Shown one piece after another: positions 8,529-15,773 of a DNA stretch of 64,000 bases. Source of the DNA: Deltaproteobacteria bacterium (GTDB lineage: Bacteria > Myxococcota > XYA12-FULL-58-9); assembly GCA_016218825.1 (NCBI GenBank), contig JACRCV010000006.1, positions 97,864 through 161,863 of the forward strand. Direction: 5' to 3'. Both the position numbers and the translations under genes were made by a program. The notes beneath the pieces are model-generated. The model was not told where the DNA came from and did not search any database. It saw only the letters and a program-made list of their open reading frames with translations. How positions within the stretch are numbered: the stretch's first letter is position 1; the number at the start of each line of letters is the position of its first letter.

Positions 8529-9505
8529 TGCTTGTCCCGGAGGTCGTCGGGCGCCGGCAGCGGGTAGAAGCAAGCGACGCCGTCGTCGAGGCGCGGCGCT
8601 TCGACGGTGCAGCGCGCGGCGCGGCGGGGGCAGCGGGGCGCGAACGGACAACCGCGTTGATCGGGCTCGCCGACCGGAGCCTGGATCGGGACCAGGCGCC
8701 CGGCCGCGAGGCGGGCGCTGCTCTTCCAGAGCGCGGCGGTGTACGGATGGCGTGGCTGGCGGCAAACGGATCGGGCCGCGCCTGTCTCGACGATCCGACC
8801 GCCGTACATCACGGCGACGTCGTCGGCGACCGCGGCCACCAGCGCCAAGTCGTGGGTGACGAACAGCATCGCCATCTGATGTCGCCGCTGCACCGCGGTG
8901 AGGAGCTGCAGGATCTGCGCTTGGACCGTGGTGTCGAGGGCGGTCGTCGGCTCGTCGGCGATGAGGACCTCGGGCTCACCGGCGAGGGCCATCGCGATCA
9001 TGACCCGCTGCGCCAGCCCCCCGGAGAGCTCGTGCGCGAAGGTGTGCCGATCACAATAGCTCGTGCTCAAACCGACCTCGTCGAACAGCCGCCGGACCTG
9101 CAACCGCGCTTGCCGCCAGGTGAGGCCGCGGTGCGTCACGAGCGGCTCCGCCACCTGGCTGGCGACGTCCATCACCGGGTTGAGCGCCGCCTGCGGCGCC
9201 TGGAAGATCATGCCCAGGTGGCGCCCGCGGAGCTCGCAGAGCCGCTCCGGGCTCGCCCCCAGGATCTCTTCGTCGTGAAACCTCAGGCTGCCGTTGGTGA
9301 TGCGAGCCGCGGCACCGGTGAGCTGCAGCAACGCCAGCGCCGTCAGGGTCTTGCCCGAGCCCGATTCGCCGACCACGGCCAAGGTCTGGGCGCGGCGCAG
9401 GTCCAGGCTGACGTCCTCGAGCACGCGGCGGCGGCTGCCGCGGCCGACGACCTCGAGGGTCAGACCGCGAAGCGAAAGAATCGGCGGCGCCGGCGTCAGA
9501 ACCAT
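8525..9505 (-). CDS. Oligopeptide ABC transporter ATPase, DppD/OppD type
   Basis: A 326-residue ATPase with Walker A GESGSGKT, Q-loop MIFQAPQAALNP, signature LSGGLAQR, Walker B VLIADEPT and VTHDLALV. The C-terminal OppD extension holds CPFAPRCPRRAARC. The start ATG has GGAGG six bases upstream. Only 22 bases separate it from the end of the Ala/Pro-rich acidic gene, itself downstream of the ECF sigma/anti-sigma pair, so these ATPases may now be transcribed partly from that regulatory operon. The SGGLAQR variant of the signature is within the range of the family, so function is probably intact. Confidence 0.93.
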   Translation of the reverse strand: MVLTPAPPILSLRGLTLEVVGRGSRRRVLEDVSLDLRRAQTLAVVGESGSGKTLTALALLQLTGAAARITNGSLRFHDEEILGASPERLCELRGRHLGMIFQAPQAALNPVMDVASQVAEPLVTHRGLTWRQARLQVRRLFDEVGLSTSYCDRHTFAHELSGGLAQRVMIAMALAGEPEVLIADEPTTALDTTVQAQILQLLTAVQRRHQMAMLFVTHDLALVAAVADDVAVMYGGRIVETGAARSVCRQPRHPYTAALWKSSARLAAGRLVPIQAPVGEPDQRGCPFAPRCPRRAARCTVEAPRLDDGVACFYPLPAPDDLRDKQ

Positions 9506-9527
9506 TCGCCGCCTCCGGTTGTCGGCC

Positions 9528-10538
9528 TCAGTCCTTCAGGAGGGTCGCCATCACCGCGTCCACCAGGCGTTCGACCGCCATGCCGTCTTCGACCAGCGCT
9601 CGCGCCAGGCCGACGACCATCTCCCGTGAATCGGGGAGCATGCGGACGTCGAGCGCCTCGCCGGAGAAGGCCGCGGTCAGGGCGGCGCGGGTGCGCTCCG
9701 GATCGAATGTCGGGCCGGCGATCTTCTCGAGGGTGGCAATGGTCTGTTGCGGGGTCGGGAAATCGGCGGTCGACAAGGCGGAGCGCGCCGCGGGCTCGTC
9801 CGCCAAGAGCGGCAACGGCGGCGGTGCGTCGGCGTGTGGGGTCTCGACGTCCATCGCCGGGAACGCCGGCAACTGCGGCGTCGCGGTCTGTGCATCGACG
9901 TCGGCGGCGGGCACGGCCGCGGCTGCCGCCGGGATCTCGGCGGTCGTGGTCTGGGCCGCGGCCGCGGCCGCGGCGCTCTCGGTCAGCTCGATCTCGGTGT
10001 CGGCAGGGGCAGCGACCTCGGGGATCTCCATGTCGGACAGCAAGGCATCGAGGTCGAGCCCGGAGGCAGGCTTGGTCGCCGCCGGGCTCGCGGGCGGCGG
10101 TGGCGGGGTGCGGCGTGCGAGCGGCGCCGCGGGCTCGAGGTCCGGCTCGAGCATCGGCTCGTCTGCGGGCGCCACGTCGACGGTGTGCTGCACGGCGCCT
10201 TGCGGTGCCAAGTCGACGTCGAGATCGAAGCCGACGTCGGCGTCGAGGCTCGCCGTCGCCGGGACCGCCGCCGTCGGTCGCGAAGCCGGCCTCGGGCTCG
10301 GCGTCGGGGCCGACGCACGCGGCGAGCGCGGCGCCACCGGGGCGCGCGGCGTAGCCTCGCCGACGGTCACCGGGACCGCAGGCATGTCGTCGCTGGCGCC
10401 GAAGTCGAAGTCGATATCGATCTCGCCGGGGGCGTGCGCCGCGTCCCGGCGCGTCGCCGGCGTCGCGGGGGTAGCGCCTCGTTCGTCCAGGATCTCGTCG
10501 AGGGCGATCTCGGGAAGATCTTCGTGGGGTTCAGTCAC
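9528..10538 (-). CDS. Acidic Ala/Pro-rich protein of unknown function
   Basis: A 336-residue protein dominated by low-complexity Ala, Pro, Asp and Glu. The N-terminal two thirds are probably disordered, with short acidic motifs such as IDIDFDFG, FDLDVDL and LDLDALLSD that look like repeated interaction motifs. Only the last ~90 residues (from about TPQQTIATLEKIAG) look folded and helical. There is no signal peptide or membrane helix, so it should be cytoplasmic. Similar acidic linker-plus-small-domain proteins are common in myxobacteria, but I cannot name a family. The start is a GTG without a strong ribosome binding site. It sits between the ECF sigma/anti-sigma genes and the peptide ATPases. 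Confidence 0.65.
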   Translation of the reverse strand: MTEPHEDLPEIALDEILDERGATPATPATRRDAAHAPGEIDIDFDFGASDDMPAVPVTVGEATPRAPVAPRSPRASAPTPSPRPASRPTAAVPATASLDADVGFDLDVDLAPQGAVQHTVDVAPADEPMLEPDLEPAAPLARRTPPPPPASPAATKPASGLDLDALLSDMEIPEVAAPADTEIELTESAAAAAAAQTTTAEIPAAAAAVPAADVDAQTATPQLPAFPAMDVETPHADAPPPLPLLADEPAARSALSTADFPTPQQTIATLEKIAGPTFDPERTRAALTAAFSGEALDVRMLPDSREMVVGLARALVEDGMAVERLVDAVMATLLKD

Positions 10539-10586
10539 TTTGGAACGCTACCAGGGCTCTCCGGCGTTGCCAATATCCAGGCCGGC

Positions 10587-11372
10587 CTAGTCTTTCTCCG
10601 CCGCGCCGCGTCGGATCGTCACCCAGCGCTGCTGCACGGCAGCCGGCAGGCCGAGCAAGCGCTCGTCCTTCGGGGGCCCGTTGGCGAAGCTCCGCCGGCC
10701 GGCGGCGCGCACCGTCTCGAGCGCGAGCGGCTCGGGGCTGAACAAAGCGACGAGGTACTCGGTGGCGGCAGAGTCATCCAGGACCAGACTGCCGGGGAGC
10801 GCCTGGTCGGCCCCGGCTTCGAGGCGCTCGCTCTTGCTGCCGGCAAACGGATAGTAGGCCGACACCGCGCCGTCGGGCGCGATGCCCAAGAGCAGCAGGT
10901 AGCAGGGCGAGTCCACCGAGACCACGAAGCGCAGCGCGTCCCCGACTTGGAAACGATCTCCGGAGACGCCGGGCGTGATCGCTGTGCGGCGTTGCACCAT
11001 GAAACGCATCGACGCGCCTTTGAAGCGCACGCCGTCGTCACGCTGCGCCGGCCAAGCCAACACCAGCACCAGCACCACGGTCGCCGCGGCCATCGCGGTC
11101 GCGCCGAGCCACCAGGCGCGCCGGCGGCGAGCGGCGGCGGGTGACACCCCGGCGGTCGCGGCGGCGGCCACCAGGCGCGCCACCCGCCCGGCGCTGGTCT
11201 CCTGGGCGGCGACGAACAGCTGTCGACGCTCTTGGCAGCGGCGGCAGGTCGCGAGGTGCGCCGCCGCGGCGGCGGCGAGCGCGTCGCCACCGACGTGACG
11301 GTCCAAGGCCAGGTCCGACAGGCAGCCGAGCGCCGGGGGCGAGGTCGCGGGCATGGGATCTTCGACACTCAT
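10587..11372 (-). CDS. Transmembrane anti-sigma factor with DUF4384-like domain
   Basis: Encoded directly after the ECF sigma gene with an ATGA overlap, which fixes the start at 11372. The 261-residue protein has an N-terminal zinc anti-sigma motif, H39-x3-C43-x2-C46, a single membrane helix at about 87-107, and an extracytoplasmic part. Residues ~135-230 (from DRFQVGDALRFVVSVDSPCYLLLLGI to the end of a YYPF strand) resemble DUF4384, a domain often joined to caspase-like or kinase proteins and thought to bind or sense something outside the cytoplasm. The likely job is to hold the ECF sigma factor until an envelope signal releases it. A caspase gene lies 2.8 kb away on the other strand, which strengthens the DUF4384 reading. 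Confidence 0.82.
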   Translation of the reverse strand: MSVEDPMPATSPPALGCLSDLALDRHVGGDALAAAAAAHLATCRRCQERRQLFVAAQETSAGRVARLVAAAATAGVSPAAARRRRAWWLGATAMAAATVVLVLVLAWPAQRDDGVRFKGASMRFMVQRRTAITPGVSGDRFQVGDALRFVVSVDSPCYLLLLGIAPDGAVSAYYPFAGSKSERLEAGADQALPGSLVLDDSAATEYLVALFSPEPLALETVRAAGRRSFANGPPKDERLLGLPAAVQQRWVTIRRGAAEKD

Positions 11373-11866
11373 GGGGCCGACTCCAACACGGTGATCAGCT
11401 GCTCGATCGCCTTGAGGCGTTTGGCGACGGTCCGGCGGGAGGTGCCGGTGGTCGAGGCGATCTCCTCGAGCGTCATGCCGTCGACATAGCGGTACACGAA
11501 GATCGCTTGGCTCTCGGCGTCCAGGTCCCGGGCGACGCGGGTCAGCAAGGACTTGTGGCGGTAGTGCTGGTAGGGGTCGACCGGGGTCAGGCTGCCCCAC
11601 TCGAGCACCGGATCCGGCACCTCACGGGCACGGCGGCGCTTGGCCGACCGCAGGCGGTTCAGACAGACGTTGGTGGTCACCCGATAGAGCCAGGTGGTGA
11701 CCGCGGCGTCGTGGCGAAACTGATGGCCCTTGGTCATCACGGTGAGGAACACCTCCTGGGCGGCGTCCTCCGCCTCGGCGCGATCGCCGACGATCGCCTG
11801 GCAACGACGCAAGACGCTGCTGCCGTACTGGCGGCAGAGCATCGCGGTATCGAGGGCATCGGCCAC
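11369..11866 (-). CDS. ECF-type RNA polymerase sigma factor
   Basis: A 165-residue group IV sigma factor. Region 2 is seen in AEDAAQEVFLTVM and TWLYRVTTNVCLNRLRS, and region 4 in YVDGMTLEEIASTTGTSRRTVAKRLKAIEQL, with its helix-turn-helix. There is no C-terminal extension. The start is a GTG preceded by AGGAG at a rather long 13-base spacing. The gene is divergent from the VIT/VWA-caspase-PKD genes; the shared intergenic region contains one 11-base element facing each way, so the sigma factor may drive both its own operon and the divergent one. That regulatory link is inference; the family assignment is firm. Confidence 0.93.
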   Translation of the reverse strand: MADALDTAMLCRQYGSSVLRRCQAIVGDRAEAEDAAQEVFLTVMTKGHQFRHDAAVTTWLYRVTTNVCLNRLRSAKRRRAREVPDPVLEWGSLTPVDPYQHYRHKSLLTRVARDLDAESQAIFVYRYVDGMTLEEIASTTGTSRRTVAKRLKAIEQLITVLESAP

Positions 11867-11948
11867 GCGGGTCGCTCGTCTCCTGTCCCCTTCCGAAGAG
11901 TAGGTACCACCGCAGCCGAGCTATCGCCAAACGCCGCGTGCACTCCCC

Positions 11949-12022
11949 TTCGACACCGCAGCGGCGCCGGCGCGGGCCACCGTCGCGCCCGGGGCGCAAA
12001 TAGTCGCGGTGGCGGTGTCGAA
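11949..12022. promoter_or_regulatory. Pair of inverted 11-base elements in the divergent ECF/VIT-VWA promoter region
   Basis: TTCGACACCGC at 11949-11959 is the exact reverse complement of GCGGTGTCGAA at 12012-12022. Read toward each gene, the same element GCGGTGTCGAA therefore lies upstream of both divergent transcripts: 37 bases before the ATG of the VIT/VWA gene, and 82 bases before the GTG of the sigma gene. It could be a shared promoter element or a regulator's binding site. Confidence 0.45.
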
Positions 12023-12059
12023 CGCCGGCAGACTCGAGCTGCGCGAAAAGGAGATCTCC

Positions 12060-14114
12060 ATGCGTTTGGTGTTCACTCTCTGTGTGGTGTTGTCCTGCTG
12101 CGGTTGCGACGAGCTCTTCTGTGGAGGACCATGCGGCATGGGCGGCTGGGAGGCCGGCACCGTCCGGGTCGAACAGCTGACCTACTCGCTGACCGAGGCG
12201 AACGAGGTCGTCAGCGGCGACATGGAGATCGCGTTCGCTGCCGACGTCGGGAGCTTCAACGACGGGAGCTACGAGTTCCACCTGCCGCCGGGCGCCGTGA
12301 TCCACACCGCCGAGCTCTACTTGCCGAACGAAGAGCGCTGGGAGCGCGCCGAGACGCTCGGGCGGCGAGAGGGTCAGACCGCCTATGACGAGATCGTAGA
12401 GCCCCGGCCCGACAAGGACCCGCTTCTATTGCAGCGCGTCGGCCCCGACAGCTATCGCGTCCGCGTCTACCCGGTCGTGGAACACCGGGCGCTTCGCGTG
12501 CGGATCCGCTACGCCCACCCCCTCGCCAGCGGTGACCGCGGTCGAATCCTGTGGGTGCCGCTTGCCCAGGCGCGCGGCGCGCTGCAGCCGAGCGTGCGCC
12601 ACACGCGGGTGACGGTGACCACCGGCCAAGGTTGGCAAGGCGCAAGCTGGCAGCAGACCGGCGACCTCGGCGGCCTCGAACAGGTCGACGAGTGGAGCGA
12701 CAACACCACGAGCGTGACCTTCGTCGGCGGCGACATCGATCACGACATCGGCCTGGCGCTCTTCGCGCCGGTGAGCCCGGCGGTGCTGACCGCGCTCCAG
12801 TACGAATCACCGGCGGCCGGCGTCCCGCGGCACCTCTTCGTCGGCTGGACGCCGGACTTCTCGGCCTATCCGAGCGTCGCCGCGGGCGCGCGCAACGTGG
12901 TGTTCGTCGTCGACCTCTCCGGGTCGATGGTCGGGCAGAAGATCGCCGAGGCCGAGACCGCGGTCATCGCCGCGCTCGAGACGCTGGCGCCCGCCGACTG
13001 GTATGGCCTGGTGGCGTTCAGCGGCGCGACCGAGCTGTTTCGCGAGGAGATGGTCGGCGGCGCGGACACCGCCGCCGCGATCGCCTGGGTGCGCACCTGG
13101 CGGCCGCAAGACTACACCGATATCGGCGCCGGCCTCGCGGCGGGGGCGAAGCTCGGGGCCCGATCGCCGGCGGCCGACGTCCCGGTGGACCTGGTGCTGG
13201 TGACCGACGGCCGGCCCACCGCCGGACCGACGACCACCGACGCCATCCTCGGCGCGGTGCAAGCGGTGGCGGCCGAGAGCGGCCGGACCATTCGAATCTT
13301 CGGCTGCGGCATCGGCAGCGACGTCGACCAGAGCCTGCTCGTGGATTTGGCGACCGCGACCGGCGGCGAGACCACGTTCGCGCTCGCCGACCAGAAGATC
13401 GGTGAGCAGCTCGCCGCGCTCTTCGACCGGGTGCGCTCCGGTGGCGCGTCTCAGGTCGAGGTGCGCCTCGAGTCCGAGGCCGGCGCCACGACGCAGGTGT
13501 TCTCTTGGCCGCGGGTGTTTCCCGGCACGCCGCTCTATCTCGGGGCCACCGACGTTCACGCGGATGCCGTCACCGTGAGCCTCGCCGCGACCACCCCGGA
13601 CGGCGTTGCCATCACGATGCACGCCGCCCTCGATCTCGCCGGCACCGCGACCAACACCGTCAACCTCGCGCCGCCACTCTACGCCAGGGCGTTGGCCGAC
13701 CAACTGGAGCGCGACATCGACCAGACCCTGGAATCTCCGGAGCGGGTCAGCGCCGCGGTGCGGCTCGCGAAGACCTACGGCGTCTTGAGCCGGTACTCGT
13801 CGATGCTGGCGCTCGAGAGCGCGGCGATGTACGGCCGCGCCGGGGTCGACCGGATCGAACGGGATCCGGCGGGGATCGCGCTGTCCCCGGTGTCGGCCTC
13901 GGCGATCGACGAGGCCCAGATCGGTGTCGCCGACTTCGGTGCGCCCAGCGACGTCGCCGTCGGTACGGAGCCGGCGACCGGGTGCGCCTGCGCCGCGGCT
14001 TCTCTGCCCAGCCTCGCCACGCTCGCCGGCGTCGGCGTGCTCCGACGCCAGTGGCGGAAGCGCCGTGCGGGTACGAACGACAGCGGCGGGGGGGCGGGGG
14101 GGGGCCGCGCTTGA
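12060..14114 (+). CDS. VIT and von Willebrand factor A domain protein with MYXO-CTERM tail
   Basis: A secreted, probably surface-anchored protein of 684 residues. After a signal sequence (possibly a lipoprotein, cysteine near 13) comes a VIT domain at ~35-160, then a VWA domain at ~278-450 with an intact MIDAS metal site D285-L-S287-G-S289, plus the DYTDIGAGL and LVTDGRP strands. This VIT-VWA order is that of inter-alpha-trypsin-inhibitor heavy chains. The C-terminus has a GCAC motif, one hydrophobic helix and an Arg/Lys cluster, the MYXO-CTERM sorting pattern. AAGGAG six bases before the ATG at 12060 supports this start over an upstream GTG. It heads a plus-strand trio with a caspase and a PKD protein. 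A run of G9 just before the stop is slippage-prone and affects only the last residues. Confidence 0.9.
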   Translation: MRLVFTLCVVLSCCGCDELFCGGPCGMGGWEAGTVRVEQLTYSLTEANEVVSGDMEIAFAADVGSFNDGSYEFHLPPGAVIHTAELYLPNEERWERAETLGRREGQTAYDEIVEPRPDKDPLLLQRVGPDSYRVRVYPVVEHRALRVRIRYAHPLASGDRGRILWVPLAQARGALQPSVRHTRVTVTTGQGWQGASWQQTGDLGGLEQVDEWSDNTTSVTFVGGDIDHDIGLALFAPVSPAVLTALQYESPAAGVPRHLFVGWTPDFSAYPSVAAGARNVVFVVDLSGSMVGQKIAEAETAVIAALETLAPADWYGLVAFSGATELFREEMVGGADTAAAIAWVRTWRPQDYTDIGAGLAAGAKLGARSPAADVPVDLVLVTDGRPTAGPTTTDAILGAVQAVAAESGRTIRIFGCGIGSDVDQSLLVDLATATGGETTFALADQKIGEQLAALFDRVRSGGASQVEVRLESEAGATTQVFSWPRVFPGTPLYLGATDVHADAVTVSLAATTPDGVAITMHAALDLAGTATNTVNLAPPLYARALADQLERDIDQTLESPERVSAAVRLAKTYGVLSRYSSMLALESAAMYGRAGVDRIERDPAGIALSPVSASAIDEAQIGVADFGAPSDVAVGTEPATGCACAAASLPSLATLAGVGVLRRQWRKRRAGTNDSGGGAGGGRA
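14090..14104 (+). repeat. Poly-G tract near the 3' end of the VIT/VWA gene
   Basis: A run of seven G, one C, then nine G lies within the last codons of the VIT/VWA gene. Such runs are prone to polymerase slippage and to sequencing error. A shift here would change only the tail after the sorting signal. Confidence 0.6.
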
Positions 14115-14153
14115 CGGCAGCGGCTCCGGCCGTCATCTAATGGCGCCACTCCC

Positions 14154-15773
14154 ATGAATGCGTGTGGCCATCGGGGTTGGGGCGGTCGGGCGGTAGGCGG
14201 CGCGCTGGCGGCGTCATGTCTACTGCTCTGTGCGCCGGCGGCGGCCACCGAGCGCTTCGGGCTGTTCGCCGGCAACAACCGCGGCGGCGAAGACGAGGCC
14301 GGGCTGCGGTGGGCGGAACAGGACGCCGGGCGCATGCGTGACCTCTTCGTCGGCCTCGGGGGGGTGCGGGCCGCGGATGCGATCCTGCTCCTCGGTGGTG
14401 GCGCCCGCGACCTGCGGGCGGCGTTGGCGTCGCTCGCCGTCCGCGTGGCGGCGCAGAAGACCAAAGGCGAGCGCGTCGAGCTGTTCCTGTATTTCTCCGG
14501 TCACGGCGATGACGCCGGGCTGCACTTGAACGGGGCGCGCCTGGCGTTCGTCGCCATCGACGACCTGGTGTCGCAGATCGGCGCCGACACCGTGATCACC
14601 ATCGTCGACGCCTGTCGCGGCGCCGGCCACGGCGCGAAGCGCAACAAGGGCGCGACGCCGGGACCCGAGTTCGACGTGCGCCTGACCCGCAACCCCGGTC
14701 CGACGGGCCACGTGCTCATCACGTCGGCGGGGCCCGACGAGGTGGCGCAGGAGTCCGATGCGCTCGGCGGGTCGTTCTTCACCCATCATCTGCTCTCGGG
14801 CTTGCGGGGCGCGGCGGACGCCGACCAGGACGCGCAAGTGTCGCTCGCCGAGGCCTATCGCTACAGCTATCACCACACCCTGTTCGGCTCGCACCGAACG
14901 GCGGCGGCGGTTCAGCACCCGGAGATGGAGCTGACGCTCGGCGGCGAGGGCGAGGTGATCCTCACGTCGCTTGGCGGCGCCGCGACCAGCCTGCTCTTGC
15001 CGGGCGCGGTCTACGGCGACGTCCTCGTGGTGGACGACCGCAGCGGCCGGGTGCTGGCGGAGGTCGACAAGGACCAGGGGAGCGTCGCGCGCTTGGCGCT
15101 GCCACCCGGGCGGTTGCGGGTCCAGGTGCGGCAGCACGGCCGGATCTACGCCGCCGAGCTGAGCTCCGACTGGGGTGGCGAAGTCGAGCTCGACGCGAGC
15201 ACGCTCATCGAGCAGCCACGCCTGGCGGCGCTCGGCAAAGGCGCGGCGCTCGACCCGGCGCCGTGGGCGATGACCGGGGCGTTCGCGCTGCGCTCGGCCG
15301 CGGCGCTCGGTCGGGCCTTGTCGACCGGGGTGGCGATGAGCTTGGCGCGGCCGCTTCACGGGGCGCGCTGGTTCGGCCGCGCGGTGCTGCAGGCGGCACA
15401 GGCGACGGCGACGAATGACTCGCTCGCCTATCGTCACTTCGAGGGCCGGGTCGGCCTCGGCGCCGGCTACGGCGCTGATCTCGGCTTGCTGCAGCTCGAG
15501 GCGGCGGCGACGCTGTCGGCGCTCGGGGTCTGGGAACAGCGCCGGCGGCGGGAGGCGGAGCGGTTGGCGCAGACCGGGTTGGTGCGACCCCTCGCCGGCG
15601 GCTACACCGTTGGCCCGGAGCTCGGCGTCGAGGCCGGGCTCGGGCTGCCGCTCGTCGCTGATTGGGGTGTCGTCGTGGTGGCCGGGCCGTCGGCCGCGCT
15701 GCTCAAGGTCGACGGCGACGTCGCCCTCGTTACCGGAGTGAGTGGCCGTGTCGGCGCGCTCTATCACTTCTAG
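14154..15773 (+). CDS. Secreted caspase-family (C14) peptidase with C-terminal barrel-like region
   Basis: A 539-residue protein with a Sec signal (about 1-31, ending APAAA), then a caspase/metacaspase-type p20 fold. The catalytic dyad is intact: H117 in YFSGHGDD and C154 in IVDACRG. The segment VLITSAGPDEVAQES supplies the following substrate-pocket strand. After ~residue 265 the chain changes: a PEGA-like beta unit (~275-350), then about 180 residues of alternating hydrophobic strands ending in aromatic F (VGALYHF), which looks like an outer-membrane beta-barrel. Caspases in bacteria are usually cytoplasmic; here the peptidase should face the periplasm. It lies 39 bases after the VIT/VWA gene and overlaps the start of the PKD gene. 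Its targets are unknown. Confidence 0.88.
   Translation: MNACGHRGWGGRAVGGALAASCLLLCAPAAATERFGLFAGNNRGGEDEAGLRWAEQDAGRMRDLFVGLGGVRAADAILLLGGGARDLRAALASLAVRVAAQKTKGERVELFLYFSGHGDDAGLHLNGARLAFVAIDDLVSQIGADTVITIVDACRGAGHGAKRNKGATPGPEFDVRLTRNPGPTGHVLITSAGPDEVAQESDALGGSFFTHHLLSGLRGAADADQDAQVSLAEAYRYSYHHTLFGSHRTAAAVQHPEMELTLGGEGEVILTSLGGAATSLLLPGAVYGDVLVVDDRSGRVLAEVDKDQGSVARLALPPGRLRVQVRQHGRIYAAELSSDWGGEVELDASTLIEQPRLAALGKGAALDPAPWAMTGAFALRSAAALGRALSTGVAMSLARPLHGARWFGRAVLQAAQATATNDSLAYRHFEGRVGLGAGYGADLGLLQLEAAATLSALGVWEQRRRREAERLAQTGLVRPLAGGYTVGPELGVEAGLGLPLVADWGVVVVAGPSAALLKVDGDVALVTGVSGRVGALYHF

Noticed and set aside
8529..8765. N-terminal extension of the DppF-type ATPase
   Set aside because: The extra residues are Arg/Pro-rich and unlike the family; the ATG at 8528 in an ATGA overlap with the upstream stop is the better start.
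14220..15767. A 515-codon minus-strand frame opposite the caspase gene
   Set aside because: Shadow of the caspase gene with Arg/Ala-rich composition; the plus-strand frame has the signal peptide and catalytic dyad.
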